Positions 8,394 to 17,000 of a stretch of 45,223 nucleotides of DNA are shown here, piece after piece. Every line of letters begins with the position of its first letter. The stretch's first letter is position 1. The notes under the pieces are model-generated. The model was not told where the DNA came from. It saw only the letters and a program-made list of their open reading frames with translations, and did no database searches. Source of the stretch: Ardenticatenaceae bacterium (GTDB taxonomy: Bacteria; Chloroflexota; Anaerolineae; Promineifilales; Promineifilaceae); NCBI GenBank assembly GCA_030065875.1, contig JASJCR010000070.1, forward strand, positions 1 to 45,223, read 5' to 3'. Position numbers and translations under genes: made by a program.

Positions 8394-9490
8394 TTACACC
8401 CTCAACCGCATCCAGTGAATATTTGAGATACGCCTCCATAAAACCATCCAGATCGCCATCCAGGACCCCGGACGGGTTCCCGGTTTCGTGCTTTGTGCGA
8501 TGATCTTTGACCATCTTGTACGGGTGCAAAACATAGCTGCGGATCTGGCTGCCCCAGCCGGCATCGACATCTTCTCCTTTTAAGGCATCGATCTCCGCCT
8601 GCTGTTTCTCTTCCGCCAGGGCAAACAGCTGAGATTTGAGAATGTTCATCGCCGTATCGAGATTTTGGGTCAGCGAACGCTGATTTTGACACGACACGAC
8701 GAGACCTGTCGGCAGATGTTTGATGCGCACGGCCGTCTCGTTTTTCTGCACGTGCTGACCACCGGCACCGCTAGCTTTAAAGCGCTGAATCTCCAGATCT
8801 TTATCTTCAATTTGGACGTCAATTTCCTCGGCGATATCCGGCCAAACTTCAACCTTGGCAAAAGAGGTGTGGCGTCGTGATGAGGAGTCGTAAGGGGAGA
8901 TGCGCACCAGGCGGTGGACTCCTCGCTCCGAGCGCAGCCGGCCGTACCCGTAGTCACCTTTTATACTCAGCATGACGCTCTTGATGCCAGCTTCTTCTCC
9001 CGAACTTTCATCGAGAAATTCAACTTTGAATCCGTTTGACTCCGCCCACCGGGTAAACATACGCAGGAGCATCGCCGCCCAATCCTGAGCCTCGGTTCCC
9101 CCTGCTCCGGCGTGAATGGCCAAAATGACGTCGCTGTCGTCGTGTTTACCGGAGAAAAGCGTTTCAAACTCCAGTTGGTGGACGGCCACACCCAGCTGCC
9201 TCACTTCATCTTCCAACTCGGCCGCCAACCCCTCATCCTCAAGCTCCAACAGCTCTTTGGCGTCGTGCAGTCGGCGAGCCAGCATCTCCCACCCGTCAAC
9301 CTGCTGTTTCAGCTTTGTAATTTCCCGCATTATTTTTTGGGCGTGACGGGGGTTATCCCAAAAGTTTGACTGCCCCGCTTCTCGTTCTAAGGTTTCGATC
9401 TTCCCTTTTTTGAGGGGGACGTCAAAGACGCCTCCGGAGCTGGTCGACGGTTTCAGTCAAACTGTTAATCGTTTCGAGTAAATTTTCCAT
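8383..9490 (-). CDS. prfB: peptide chain release factor 2, expressed by programmed +1 frameshift
   Basis: RF2 frees finished proteins at UGA and UAA codons. The reading frame starts at ATG 9490 (GAGGG 5 bases upstream) and after 22 codons meets an in-frame TGA at 9422-9424. This is the classic RF2 autoregulatory site: CGG AGG CGT CTT TGA C, with an internal Shine-Dalgarno-like GGAGG three bases before the slippery CTT. A +1 slip at CTT (9425-9427) reads GAC and joins the main frame, giving 368 residues, close to the usual 365. The GGQ peptidyl-hydrolysis loop is at 243-245. The stop-codon recognition tripeptide, normally SPF, reads SPY here (198-200). Reading from the first in-frame ATG after the slip (9330) would miss the N-terminus. 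It is last in the xseA-xseB-ftsY-prfB run. Confidence 0.97.
9421..9438 (-). promoter_or_regulatory. RF2 programmed +1 frameshift site
   Basis: On the minus strand an internal GGAGG is followed by CGT CTT TGA C. Spacing matches the known prfB element: Shine-Dalgarno-like bases, three-base spacer, slippery CTT, UGA, C. When RF2 is scarce, slow termination at the UGA lets the ribosome slip forward one base and make full-length RF2. Confidence 0.97.
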
Positions 9491-9570
9491 GGATACCCTC
9501 AATTGCAATTAGTTGGTCTTCAGATTTCACGCGGTGAAGAAGTGAAATCCAGACTTTTCAGCTGATCAGC

Positions 9571-10587
9571 TTAGCTTCTGCTAAACCAGCGTCGTTTTTT
9601 AGATTGATCATCAGCGGTTGATTCATCTGGCGGTGACTCCTGCTCCGTCAGCGATTCTTCCTGCTGTGGCCGGGCCGGTTCCGATGCGTCAAATAAGCCA
9701 TTAATAAATTGATCCGGATCAAACGGGGTAATATTCTCCAGCTTCTCACCGGTTCCCACAAAGCGAACCGGTAGGCCCAGATCCCGATAAATCGAGAAGA
9801 CCATGCCTCCTTTAGAGGTGCCGTCCAGCTTGGTGAGGATAACCCCCGTCACCGCCACTGATTGCTTAAACTGCTTGGCCTGGGTCAACGCATTTTGACC
9901 GGTTGGGGCGTCGATCACCAGGAGTACCTCGTGCGGGGCCTGGTGGACGCTGCGCTGGCAAACGCTGTAAATCTTTTCCAGTTCGCGCATCAAGTTGTAT
10001 TTGGTGTGCAAACGGCCGGCGGTATCGACAAAGATCAGGTCGTAACCGCGGCCGCGGGCGGCCCGAATGCCGTCATAAGCCATGGCGGCCGGGTCCTGAC
10101 CCGGACTGCCGGCAATTATCGGCACATCAGCCCGCTCGCTCCACACTTTGAGCTGATCAATCGCCGCGGCTCGAAAGGTATCGCCGGCGACAACCACAAC
10201 ATTCCGCCCTACCTGTTTGTAGCGATTGGCCAGCTTACCGATAGACGTTGTTTTACCGGAGCCGTTTACCCCAACAACCAGCACAACGGTAATCTCCCGC
10301 GGTTCTTCCATCGAAAAATCGTCCGGCTCAACCAAAATGGCCCGCAGCTCTTCCTTGAGCAGAGCCAACAGCTGGTCGGTCTGGGTGGCACCCTCATCTC
10401 GTACCCGATTCTGCAGGCGTTCCACGACAAACAGCGTCGTCTCCACCCCCATGTCAGCCTGGATGAGCAGTGCTTCTAAATCTTCCCAGGTTTCTTCATC
10501 AATTTCACCGGCGCCTAGCGCGTTGACAATTTGGCCAAAAACACTCTGCCGGGTTTTTTTTAGTGAGTCACGTAGTGATTTGAACAT
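9571..10587 (-). CDS. ftsY: signal recognition particle receptor FtsY
   Basis: FtsY is the membrane-side SRP GTPase that receives ribosome-nascent chain complexes from Ffh. The 338-residue protein begins directly with the helical N domain (MFKSLRDSLKKTRQ). It continues with the G domain: P-loop GVNGSGKTT, DTFRAAAIDQL, DTAGRLHTKYNL and TKLDGTSKGG. It lacks the long acidic A domain of enterobacterial FtsY and instead has a short charged tail ending KKRRWFSRS. The ATG at 10587 is chosen because an upstream extension to 10683 would translate the heptanucleotide array and would add an un-FtsY-like segment. No clear ribosome site precedes this ATG; array B begins 7 bases upstream of it. Confidence 0.97.
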   Translation of the reverse strand: MFKSLRDSLKKTRQSVFGQIVNALGAGEIDEETWEDLEALLIQADMGVETTLFVVERLQNRVRDEGATQTDQLLALLKEELRAILVEPDDFSMEEPREITVVLVVGVNGSGKTTSIGKLANRYKQVGRNVVVVAGDTFRAAAIDQLKVWSERADVPIIAGSPGQDPAAMAYDGIRAARGRGYDLIFVDTAGRLHTKYNLMRELEKIYSVCQRSVHQAPHEVLLVIDAPTGQNALTQAKQFKQSVAVTGVILTKLDGTSKGGMVFSIYRDLGLPVRFVGTGEKLENITPFDPDQFINGLFDASEPARPQQEESLTEQESPPDESTADDQSKKRRWFSRS

Positions 10588-10594
10588 AATTTTC

Positions 10595-10739
10595 TGGGTG
10601 TTGGGTGTTGGGTAGTGGGTGTTAGGTGGCGGGTGCTGGGTGGTGGGGAATAGTTGGAAATGCGCAAGAATTAAAAATCGCATTTATTGGACACCTATTA
10701 CCCAACACCTATCACCCATCACCCATTACCCATCACCTA
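10595..10739. repeat. heptanucleotide array B, two facing inverted arms
   Basis: The left arm (10595-10650) has eight units in strict seven-base phase with core TGGGT (TGGGTGT, TGGGTAG, CGGGTGC and others). The right arm (10691-10739) has seven units with core ACCCA or ACCTA, the reverse complement. The arms could pair into a long imperfect hairpin with a 40-base loop. The array fills the whole xseB-ftsY gap and supplies the last codons of xseB. Confidence 0.85.
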
Positions 10740-10962
10740 ATTCTTTAATTTCTCCATCTTCAGTTAGATACTCCACCCGAAGCTGGGCTTTTTCCAACAC
10801 TTTTTGACCGTGTAAAGCCAATTTTTGCCCCCGTTCAAAGAGAGTCAAAGATGCTTCTAAGGTTAACTCACCTGCTTCTAGTTGGGCAACAATCTGCTCT
10901 AATTCTTCTAAAGCATTTTCAAACGACAGCTCTTCTGTTGATTCTGTTTTCTTTTCAGTCAT
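10726..10962 (-). CDS. xseB: exodeoxyribonuclease VII small subunit
   Basis: XseB is the small subunit of ExoVII; several copies assemble on each XseA and stabilise it. The 78-residue product has the family core LSFENALEELEQIVAQLE, then GELTLEASLTLFERGQKL. This is a two-helix hairpin of ordinary length. It follows xseA by 24 bp on the same strand, the usual pairing. The last residues (LGDG) and the stop codon are written by the right arm of heptanucleotide array B, so the original C-terminus may have been changed when the array arose. Confidence 0.95.
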   Translation of the reverse strand: MTEKKTESTEELSFENALEELEQIVAQLEAGELTLEASLTLFERGQKLALHGQKVLEKAQLRVEYLTEDGEIKELGDG

Positions 10963-10986
10963 TTGGTTGACCTTGTAATCTATATT

Positions 10987-12216
10987 TTACTCATCCGATC
11001 TTAAGTCCACGACGGCCGGGATTTCCCCGTCAGCAACCGCGATTTCCAGCGCCTGCCCATCTGCAACCTGAGTCACCGAGCGAACAATTTTACCCCGATC
11101 ATCGCGCACGATGGCATACCCGCGAGCCAGGGTCGCCTGTGGCGAAACGGCCGCCAGCTGCCCCTGGAGTCGCTGCAGTTGATTCTCGGCCGCGGTAAAA
11201 CCGGCCTGCCATTGGCGATACAGTCGATCGCGCAGGTAATCAAGCCGCTGCAAATCCTGGTCAATCCGGCCGCGTGGATTCAAAAGCCGCAGTGTGCGCA
11301 CCAGCTGCGACAGCTTATTTTCAAGCAGGTCAAATCGCTGTGCCAGCAGCTGCTGCAAGACCGTTTCAATATCTCGGAGGGCATTTGCCGTTTCGCTCAG
11401 GTCGGGCGCGACAATCTCAGCCGCGGCCGAGGGGGTGGGGGCCCGGACATCGGCTACAAAGTCAGCGATGGTAAAATCAATTTCGTGACCCACCCCGGTA
11501 ATGATCGGCGTGCGCGTCGTCGCCATTGCCCGCGCCACCCCTTCATCGTTAAACGCCCATAAATCCTCAATTGAGCCGCCTCCACGAGCCATAATAATGA
11601 CATCGATATCGTCTCGGCCGTCCAGCCAGCGCAGGGCATCGACAATGCGCGGCGGGGCCTCATGGCCCTGAACCAAAGTCGGGGCAATCAAAACCTGTCC
11701 GATCGGGTAACGCCGCCGCAGCACGTTCAAAATATCGCGCAAACCGGCCGCATCCAGCGAGGTGACGATGCCGATCTTCTTCGGCAGTCGCGGCAGAGGC
11801 TGTTTTCGTTCGGCTTCAAACAATCCTTCATCCGCCAGCCGCTGTTTGAGCTCTTCAAATGCCAGGGCCAGATCTCCCCGGCCTGCCGGCCGCAGACGGC
11901 TGGCGTACAGCTGGTAGTTGCCCCCGGCTTCATAGACGGAAACCCGCCCCTGCACCAGAACCTGGTCTCCATCCTGGGGATCAAAGCGCAGTTTGGCGGC
12001 CGCCGAGCGCCACATCACGCACCTAATTTGAGCCTTACTGTCTTTAATTGTAAAGTACAGATGACCGGAACGAGCCTGCACAAAGTTTGATATTTCCCCC
12101 TCAACCTCGACGTCCTGTAATCGGAAGTCGATATCAAACATTTCCTTGATATAGGCGGTCAGCTCAGCCACACTCCACACGGCTGATTCTTCAGGAGAAC
12201 TATCAAATAAAGACAT
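10987..12216 (-). CDS. xseA: exodeoxyribonuclease VII large subunit
   Basis: XseA is the catalytic subunit of ExoVII, which digests single-stranded DNA from both ends to short oligonucleotides. The 409 residues show an N-terminal OB-fold (about 12-110, with VEGEISNFVQARSGHLYFTIKD). The catalytic domain follows, with PKKIGIVTSLDAAGLRDI, the glycine-rich IIMARGGGSIEDLWAFNDE and ITGVGHEIDFTIADFVAD. Then come a coiled-coil stretch and the C-terminal LARGYAIVRD segment. Length is at the shorter end for the family (400-460). It heads the run xseA-xseB-ftsY-prfB. The ATG at 12216 is preceded by AGGAG about 14 bases upstream, and array C lies just behind it. Confidence 0.96.
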   Translation of the reverse strand: MSLFDSSPEESAVWSVAELTAYIKEMFDIDFRLQDVEVEGEISNFVQARSGHLYFTIKDSKAQIRCVMWRSAAAKLRFDPQDGDQVLVQGRVSVYEAGGNYQLYASRLRPAGRGDLALAFEELKQRLADEGLFEAERKQPLPRLPKKIGIVTSLDAAGLRDILNVLRRRYPIGQVLIAPTLVQGHEAPPRIVDALRWLDGRDDIDVIIMARGGGSIEDLWAFNDEGVARAMATTRTPIITGVGHEIDFTIADFVADVRAPTPSAAAEIVAPDLSETANALRDIETVLQQLLAQRFDLLENKLSQLVRTLRLLNPRGRIDQDLQRLDYLRDRLYRQWQAGFTAAENQLQRLQGQLAAVSPQATLARGYAIVRDDRGKIVRSVTQVADGQALEIAVADGEIPAVVDLRSDE

Positions 12217-12240
12217 GAAGGTGATTGTAGAACAAAATGA

Positions 12241-12419
12241 TCAATAATCAATTACCAATGGTCAATAATCAATTGCCAATAATCAATTATCAATGTATGG
12301 ACCCATCTAACCGGAAAAGATTTACTAAAGATTCTTACTCTTCACTTGTCAATTACCTTCGCAAACAATACCCTTAATTGACCAATGACCATTTACTATT
12401 GACCATTGATTATTCTTAA
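12241..12419. repeat. heptanucleotide array C, two facing inverted arms
   Basis: The left arm (12241-12296) has eight seven-base units with core CAAT (TCAATAA, TCAATTA, CCAATGG, TCAATTG and others). The right arm (12378-12419) has about six units of the inverse type (TTGACCA, ATGACCA, TTGATTA). The right arm ends at the ATG of the gene at 12419. The 202 bp between the divergent genes xseA and the polyferredoxin are almost wholly this array, so their promoters must lie in or between the arms. Confidence 0.85.
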
Positions 12420-13885
12420 TGTCAACCATCTACCGCCCCAAACCTTTATATAACGTTTTTAATGTTCCTTTGCTCGGCCGGCTGCTCAAATGGCGCTGGG
12501 GCCGGCTGGTATTTCAAATTTTCCTCCTGCTTATCGCCGCGCTCATGCTGTACGACGGCTTTACCGGACCCCAGTTTGCGCCGGAAAACCTGTCGACGGT
12601 CATTACCTGGGTACACTACCGCGGTTTGATCGTCTTTGGGTTTTTGCTCATTGGCAACCTGTTTTGCATGGGCTGTCCCTTTACACTGCCCCGCACCCTG
12701 GCCAAGAAGTTGGCCATCAACGGCATCCGCTGGCCGCGGGCCCTGCGCAATAAATGGGTGGCGCTGGGGCTGCTGGTTTTTTACTTCTTTCTTTATGAAT
12801 GGCTCGATTTATGGGCCAGTCCCCTGCTGACCGTTTACGTCATCCTGGCCTATTTTTTGGCCTCGTTTGTCCTCGAAGCGGTTTTTCAGGAGTCCGCCTT
12901 TTGCAAATACGTCTGCCCGCTGGGCACCTTTAACTTCGCCAGCTCCACGATTTCCCCTACCCAAATTATGGTGGCGGATCACGACACCTGCCGCACCTGT
13001 GTCGGCCGGGAATGCGTCAACGGCAGTACCTCAACCCCCGGTGAGCCGGTCGCCAAGGGTCAAAAACTAATCAACACCGATGATATTCAGATCCTGGGGT
13101 GCGGCACCGAGCTGTTTGCCCCGCAAATGCAAAGCAACCTCGACTGCACCCTGTGTCTCGACTGCGTCCGCGCCTGTCCCCACGACAACGTGGTCTTGGG
13201 CATTCGCAATCCGCTCAGCGAGCTGCAAAATGACGCCTGGCCCAAACGGTGGGACATCGCCTTTATGATCCTGATTTTCGCCTTTGCCGGGTTGAGCAAT
13301 GCCTTTGGCATGGTGCCGCCGGTTTTTGCTCTGGAAGCCGCCCTGGGGCAAATGCTCAACACGGCCGGGGAAGCGATACCGCTGCTGATTATCTTTGGGG
13401 TGCTCAATATTGTTTTGCCGCTGGGGCTGGGAACCGCGGCCGCCTGGCTCAGCCGCGCCTTTTCCAAACGTCCTGAGCCGTTGGTCAACACCCTTTCTCA
13501 CTACGCGCCCGCCTTTGCCCCGCTGGCTTTTGCCATCTGGTTAACCCACTATGGCGGGTTTCATTTTTTGAGCAGCGCCCTAGGCATTATTCCCCTGTTT
13601 CAAACCTTTTTGCGTGATCATCGCCTGACCTTTGTCGGTCAACCCGACTGGACGTTAGGGCCGGTTGTCCCTTTTAACTGGCTTGACGGGATTGAATTTG
13701 TGATGCTGCTGGCCGGTTTTGCTGCCAGCTATGCGGTGCTAATTCGTCGTGCTCGCCTCAACGGCCGCAAAGATAAAATTCTAGCCCAGCTGCCCTGGCT
13801 GCTGCTCCTTATCGGTCTGGTTGCGGCCGCTCTGTGGATCTTCGCCCTGCCAATGGAAATGCGCGGCTCAAACTTTTTGTCGTAA
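12419..13885 (+). CDS. membrane polyferredoxin, NapH/NosR/CcoG-like 4Fe-4S protein
   Basis: The 488-residue protein has about nine membrane helices and two kinds of cysteine sites. CMGCP (near 81) and CKYVCPLG (near 160), at helix ends, are the paired Cys-x3-CP type motifs of NapH, NosR and RdxA/CcoG. Between helices lie CRTCVGREC (near 190) and CTLCLDCVRACPHDN (near 245), ferredoxin-like cluster sites; the second is a complete C-x2-C-x2-C-x3-CP set. Such proteins carry electrons through or along the membrane. There is no reductase, periplasmic FMN domain or cytochrome next to it, so the partner is unknown. It stands alone between array C and a bidirectional terminator. No Shine-Dalgarno sequence is seen because the heptamer array reaches the start codon. 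Confidence 0.82.
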   Translation: MSTIYRPKPLYNVFNVPLLGRLLKWRWGRLVFQIFLLLIAALMLYDGFTGPQFAPENLSTVITWVHYRGLIVFGFLLIGNLFCMGCPFTLPRTLAKKLAINGIRWPRALRNKWVALGLLVFYFFLYEWLDLWASPLLTVYVILAYFLASFVLEAVFQESAFCKYVCPLGTFNFASSTISPTQIMVADHDTCRTCVGRECVNGSTSTPGEPVAKGQKLINTDDIQILGCGTELFAPQMQSNLDCTLCLDCVRACPHDNVVLGIRNPLSELQNDAWPKRWDIAFMILIFAFAGLSNAFGMVPPVFALEAALGQMLNTAGEAIPLLIIFGVLNIVLPLGLGTAAAWLSRAFSKRPEPLVNTLSHYAPAFAPLAFAIWLTHYGGFHFLSSALGIIPLFQTFLRDHRLTFVGQPDWTLGPVVPFNWLDGIEFVMLLAGFAASYAVLIRRARLNGRKDKILAQLPWLLLLIGLVAAALWIFALPMEMRGSNFLS

Positions 13886-13922
13886 AAAAAGCGACGGCGC
13901 GCTGCGCCGTCGCTTTTTTTTT
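13884..13922. terminator. bidirectional rho-independent terminator
   Basis: A perfect 10-bp GC stem (GCGACGGCGC at 13891-13900, its complement at 13904-13913) with a three-base loop has seven A before and nine T after it. It works in both directions and separates the convergent genes ending at 13885 and 14024; its left A run overlaps the stop codon of the first. Confidence 0.95.
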
Positions 13923-13979
13923 CGATCATAGCCCCCTTCCCTGATTTCAAGACCGTATCCTATACCGGCCCGATAAACT

Positions 13980-14020
13980 CCCCTCCCCGCGTCGGGGAGG
14001 GGCTGGAGAAGGGGTGAAAT
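13980..14020. repeat. REP-like palindrome of the CCCCTCCCC/GGGGAGGGG type
   Basis: CCCCTCCCCG and CGGGGAGGGG form a 10-bp hairpin with a CGT loop (13980-14002), followed by CTGGAGAAGGGGTG. The same kind of text begins at the right edge of the window (45202), which suggests a dispersed family. It lies between the terminator and the amylopullulanase stop codon. Confidence 0.6.
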
Positions 14021-14023
14021 TCC

Positions 14024-17000
14024 CTATCTGCCAAACAGACGCTCGTACCAGCTGAAGCGATCCTTGACCACGTAAACGGCCGTGGTTCGCGCGGGCACCA
14101 CAAAAGTGCTCGTCCCTGGCTGGTAAACCGCACCCTGTACCACGCTGTCCACCGAGTTCCGCTGCACGTCGTGCAGAACAAAGAACTCGCCGGCCACTTC
14201 CGGAACCGTCACCGTTTGCGCTTCGTCGTTGGCGTTAATCACCACCACGATTTCGTCAAACTGGCTGTCCAGCTCCGGCAGACCCGCTACTTCGTCGCTC
14301 ATGTGCATCACAATCACGCCCGGCAGCGCATCGGGACCGTTGTTGTAGAAGCTGACCCGCTGATTGACCTCTTCGGCCGTTTGCAGGCGGAACAGCGGCG
14401 AGCTGTAGCGAATCTCCAGCCACTCCTTAAAGAGCTCAACCGAAAATTCGATATCAGCCTGCGACGGATAGAGGTTCGGGTCGATCAACAATGGGCCCAT
14501 GATCGGCCAGTTGTCAGACTGACCACCTTCGGCCGGCGGCAGCCCCACACCATAGTTGTTTGATCCATACGTGAAGTCGAGCACGTTAAACCAGTCACCG
14601 GAGTTATAGCTGTTGCGATCCAGTGACTTGGAGCGCAGCATGTCAACCCCAGCGTGGAAGAACGGAATACCCTGACCCAGAGCCACCGTGGTGATGGCCG
14701 TGTGCTGGGCCCGGACCCGCTCGTCCATCGGCGTATCGGTCGGCATACCGTAAATGTAGATGTCAAACAGCGTCTGGTTGTCGTGCTTGGAGATGTAGCT
14801 GATGTTCTCCTGCGGATCGGCCGTGTAGCCAGAGGGCTGACCGTTGTAATCAACCTCAGCACCGGTCACGACGTTGCCGTTGCGATCGACAATCTCGTAC
14901 TCAGCCAGGTTACCGGCCATTTCAACCATGATCTGATCCTGCAGCAGGAGCAGCCGGTCACAGGCGTCGGCCTGAGGTAGGCTGTTCAGATCGTAGCACA
15001 AACCGCTGCCAAACCCCTGCACCAGCAGATCCTCACCGTCGTTAAACGGTCCAGGTCCACGAACGGCGTCGCGCATGCGGTCGCTAAAGGTCCCGATTCC
15101 GGTACCCGTCATGTTGAGCTGGGTGGCGTTTTCGCCGCGGGCGTTGTTGGCCACTTCGCCAAAGTTCCACCCTTCACCGTAGAGGTAGATACCCGTGCCG
15201 TCGACCCCATCTTGCCACAATGTCAGCTCGTCCAGCGCGGCGCGCAGGCTGAGCATGTCTTCTTTCATGTGATGACCCATCAAGTCGAAGCGGAAGGCGT
15301 CGATCTTGTAATACTTGGCCCACATGATGACCGTGTCGATCATGAGTTTTTCCATCATCTCATGCTCGGTGGCCGTATTCTGGCAGCAGGTGCTCGTTTC
15401 CACCTGGCCGCTGGCGTTCAGGCGATGGTAGTAGCCCGGCACGATGCGGTCGAGGACCGATTTTTGGCTCTGTCCGGAATCGCTGGTGTGGTTGTAAACC
15501 ACGTCAACGACGACGCGCAGATCGTTTTGAGCCAGCGTCTGCACCATCTGGCGGAATTCGACCACGCGCTGCGCGCCGTCCGGGTTGGTGCTGTAGCTGC
15601 CTTCCGGCACGCCGTAGTGGAACGGATCGTACCCCCAGTTAAAGCCGTCCTGATCGCGCAGGGTGTTGATCAGCGCCTGCTGTTCTTCACTGTTGGCCAC
15701 GTAGCTGGCCAGAACGGCCGGATCCGGCTCGACCCGCTCAGCTGCGTTTTCATTGATCGTGGCGATGTCAAACGGAGGCAGCAGATGGATGTGGGTCAGA
15801 CCCGCATCGGCCAGCTCCATCAGGTGGGTCATGCCGTAGCTCGGACCCGGTCGGCCGCGCTGCCCATCGTAAGTAAAGGCGGTGTACTTGCCGCGATCCA
15901 CCTCAGCAACCGACTCATCAAAGATGCTGAAGTCGCGAATGTGCAGTTCATAAACCGTAATATCTTCCGGTGTCATCCCCGGCTTGCGGATGGAGTTCCA
16001 GCCGCGCGGCCGCAGAGCGCTTGAATTCATGCGCACGATCTGCGTGCGGGCGCTGTTTTCGGATAGACTCAGCGAGTACGGATCGGTCACGAGGTTGTTT
16101 TCAACCTGACCGGTGCTGGGAACGTAAACCTCTACTTCGTAAAGATAGTACTTGCCGTCCCACTGCCGCTTGCCCTCGACCGACCACACGCCGGTCGCCG
16201 CATCCCAGGTCATGGGATAGGTCACGCTCTCGGTAGCCGGATCTGAATCATCAAAGAGGTGCAGCGTGACCGACTTGGCCGTCGGCGCCCACACCTTGAG
16301 GGTCGGCTTGCGCCGGTTCCACACCGTGCCCAGATCGCCATCATAAATGTACAGATCATCGAGGACGCCCGGAATTTGCAGACCGGTGGCGTCGATCATC
16401 GCTCCACCGGCGTCGTAAGCGGCCACAACCACCTGCCCCTTGAGCAGATCAGGAACCAGGGCCAGATCCGCGGCATCGAGCTTGAGGGCGATTTGCCCAG
16501 CTAGATGGGGGAATTTGTCGGTGATGGCGCTGTCGAGCCCGGCCGGATCAACGGTTAGATCGTATCCGGTGCCGCCCACCACGTCCGCTTCAAGGGCCAT
16601 TCCGCCCTCAGGAGCGGCAAATAGCTTGTAGCTGGCCGCGGAGCCCGGCTTGGGAATCCAGCCGATCGTATCGGCCGCCAGCCAGAACGCCCGCTGCTCG
16701 TTGATGTTGCCAACCTGAGTGCCGGCACAAACGCGCTCAAAGACGTTCATGGCCACAGCCACACTGGTGAACTGCTTCTCGGCGCTAATCTCGTTGGCTC
16801 CACCGGCCCCTTCGACGATCCAGATTTCGTAGCCGGTCGTCGTCAGGTCGAGGGATTGATCCGGGTTGACGTCCTTGGTATCCCCGCGATGGAAGATATA
16901 GTTCAGCGCCTCGGCCCCGTCAAAGAGAGGCACTTCAAAGTAAACACCAAAATCATCCTGACCGGCCGGTTTTCGCGGCGTGGTCCAGCCGGGATCTTCC

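Noticed and set aside
9331..9490. prfB as a pseudogene broken by a stop codon
   Set aside because: The stop is the conserved RF2 recoding site with all its elements, not a lesion.
10588..10683. Longer FtsY start at 10683
   Set aside because: It would translate the heptanucleotide array into a Thr/Pro/Asn-rich leader unlike FtsY; MFKSLRDSL at 10587 is the normal beginning of the N domain.
10595..10739. CRISPR array
   Set aside because: Units are seven bases with no spacers, the arms are inverted, and no cas gene is present.
15212..16024. 270-codon open frame on the plus strand
   Set aside because: Antisense to the pullulanase catalytic part with its intact motifs; no start signals.
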